A stretch of 49,934 bases of DNA from Desulfococcaceae bacterium HSG9 (GTDB taxonomy: Bacteria; Desulfobacterota; Desulfobacteria; Desulfobacterales; JAUCGF01): positions 1-49,934 of the forward strand of contig JAUCGF010000110.1 of assembly GCA_030378005.1 (NCBI GenBank). The letters are read 5' to 3'. The position numbers and the translations under genes are program-made. Positions 49,129 to 49,934 of the stretch are shown here, one piece after another (positions within the stretch are counted from its first letter, which is position 1; the number at the start of each line of letters is the position of its first letter). The notes under the pieces are model-generated. The model was not told the DNA's origin. It ran no database searches and worked only from the letters and a program-made list of their open reading frames with translations.

Positions 49129-49934
49129 CTATTCAAATTGCCGAATAAGCGCTTCCACCCGGCTGGCCGATTCTGGCTGACCCAGTTTAATAAAGCCATT
49201 TTGGGAACGCTTCAAAATTTCCAAACCCTGCTCGGTTTGACCGGCCTGACAGAGTAACCTGCCAAGGTCGAGGCCAATAAAACAGATGCCATCCAAACGT
49301 CCTAACTTGATAAAGATGGAATATGATTCACTTAAATGCTCAAAGGCTTCCTGATATTCTTCATTTTGAAGTTCAATTCGGGCAATATCAAAAAGAGCGG
49401 CTCCGACTCCATCAAGATCGCCTAAACTTTTATTTACTTCAAGTCTTTCATTTTGGAGTTTGAGGGCCTCATCCACCTCACCCTTGTCTGCCATGATGCG
49501 GGCGATGTCTCCCAGCGTCACGGCTCGTGAGCGACGGTCGCCGAGTTCATCGAAAACCCGGCGCCTCTCCTGATGGAGTTTGAGGGCCTCATCCACCTCA
49601 CCCTTGTCTGCCATGATGCGGGCGATGTCTCCCAGCGTCACGGCTCGTGAGCGACGGTCGCCGAGTTCATCATATACTTGCATTTCTTCCTGATGGAGTT
49701 TGAGGGCCTCATCCACCTCACCCTTGTCTGCCATGATGTGGGCGATGTCTCCCAGCGTCACGGCTCGTGAGCGACGGTCGCCGAGTTCATCGTACACTTG
49801 CATTTCTTCCTGATGGAGTTTGAGGGCCTCATCCACCTCACCCTTGTCAACCATGATGCGGGCGATGTCTCCCAGCGTCACGGCTCGTGAGCGACGGTCG
49901 CCGAGTTCTTCGTGAACCCGCCGTCTCTCCTGAT
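49129..49934 (-). CDS. TPR-repeat protein, 5'-truncated by the window edge
   Basis: The C-terminal 267 residues of a tetratricopeptide protein whose start lies beyond the right edge; the frame is open to base 49934. Four complete 40-residue units and part of a fifth follow the pattern QERRRVFDELGDRRSRAV, TLGDIARIMADKGEVDEALKLH, then three more diverged units to the C-terminus. The units are nearly identical at the DNA level. Such kinesin-light-chain-like TPRs (TPR_12) are often joined to CHAT, NB-ARC or other effector domains, but the N-terminal part is missing, so the function cannot be given. The last units are more divergent, as is usual at array ends. Confidence 0.85.
   Translation of the reverse strand, partial: QERRRVHEELGDRRSRAVTLGDIARIMVDKGEVDEALKLHQEEMQVYDELGDRRSRAVTLGDIAHIMADKGEVDEALKLHQEEMQVYDELGDRRSRAVTLGDIARIMADKGEVDEALKLHQERRRVFDELGDRRSRAVTLGDIARIMADKGEVDEALKLQNERLEVNKSLGDLDGVGAALFDIARIELQNEEYQEAFEHLSESYSIFIKLGRLDGICFIGLDLGRLLCQAGQTEQGLEILKRSQNGFIKLGQPESASRVEALIRQFE
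49451..49934. repeat. 120-bp coding tandem repeat
   Basis: Units begin near 49451, 49571, 49691 and 49811 and run past the edge. The units at 49571 and 49691 differ at about three bases. The period is exactly 40 codons, so copy number can change without loss of frame. The variable positions cluster in the RRRVF/MQVYD segment. Confidence 0.9.

Noticed and set aside
1..49934. Prophage or integrative element
   Set aside because: No integrase, structural phage gene, conjugation gene or tRNA attachment site was seen.

Overview
The window looks like a chromosomal segment of an anaerobic, respiratory bacterium, most likely a sulfate-reducing Desulfobacterota (Desulfobacterales-like). Grounds: a tungsten/molybdenum aldehyde ferredoxin oxidoreductase (AOR) with polyferredoxins, a MetV-type methylenetetrahydrofolate-reductase C-terminal protein, an acyl-CoA dehydrogenase with its own EtfAB, a DUF3786 protein, PAS-rich histidine kinases and a CHASE2 cyclase, all at moderate GC and with many small intergenic dyad repeats. 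The lineage is inferred; no rRNA or tRNA gene is visible. No phage, conjugative or CRISPR locus is evident.

Layout. 1-680: decayed ISNCY-type transposase. 0.68-6.1 kb: two divergent redox operons around an IclR-type regulator; leftward, a zinc ribbon, AOR and a four-cluster ferredoxin; rightward, IclR, a paralogous four-cluster ferredoxin, a two-cluster ferredoxin and a MetV-like protein. The shared promoter carries nested, nearly mirror-symmetric operators. 6.2-9.1 kb: a broken HD hydrolase, an MDR oxidoreductase, a YdjM-like membrane protein and DUF3786. 9.3-17.9 kb: a SAM methyltransferase overlapping a first hsdM, a repeat-filled 466-bp gap, then a complete type I restriction-modification operon (second hsdM, hsdS, hsdR). 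17.9-24.6 kb: a patchwork of small accessory genes (HAD, DUF1877, SUKH/SMI1-KNR4, periplasmic binding protein, broken and intact DUF4259, TrmO, a degenerate cyclase-like protein, a DUF5939 adenylate cyclase). 25-30.1 kb (minus strand): two coupled sensor kinases and an SLC12-type cation-chloride cotransporter, flanked by two 132-bp inverted repeats. 30.5-34.6 kb (minus strand): a hypothetical gene and the etfB-etfA-acyl-CoA dehydrogenase operon. 34.8-49.9 kb: a TPR/M48 protease, a methyltransferase, a secreted DUF5648 protein, a TMTC-like membrane TPR protein, aminopeptidase N, a CHASE2 adenylate cyclase with a FecR-like partner, a DAO-type flavoprotein, and a TPR gene with near-identical 120-bp repeats that runs off the right edge.

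The least expected content is the intergenic DNA. There are three copies of a 121-155 bp MITE with CAGTAGATGGAAA termini and perfect 5-bp target duplications, four dyads built on GGAGTGC..ACTTCA, a repeated 64-bp hairpin, the 132-bp inverted pair and AAGTT-rich tracts. Each of the four convergent gene junctions in the window contains at least one of these dyad elements, which suggests that they survive as, or replace, bidirectional terminators. The most interesting protein-level assembly is the AOR/polyferredoxin/MetV divergon.
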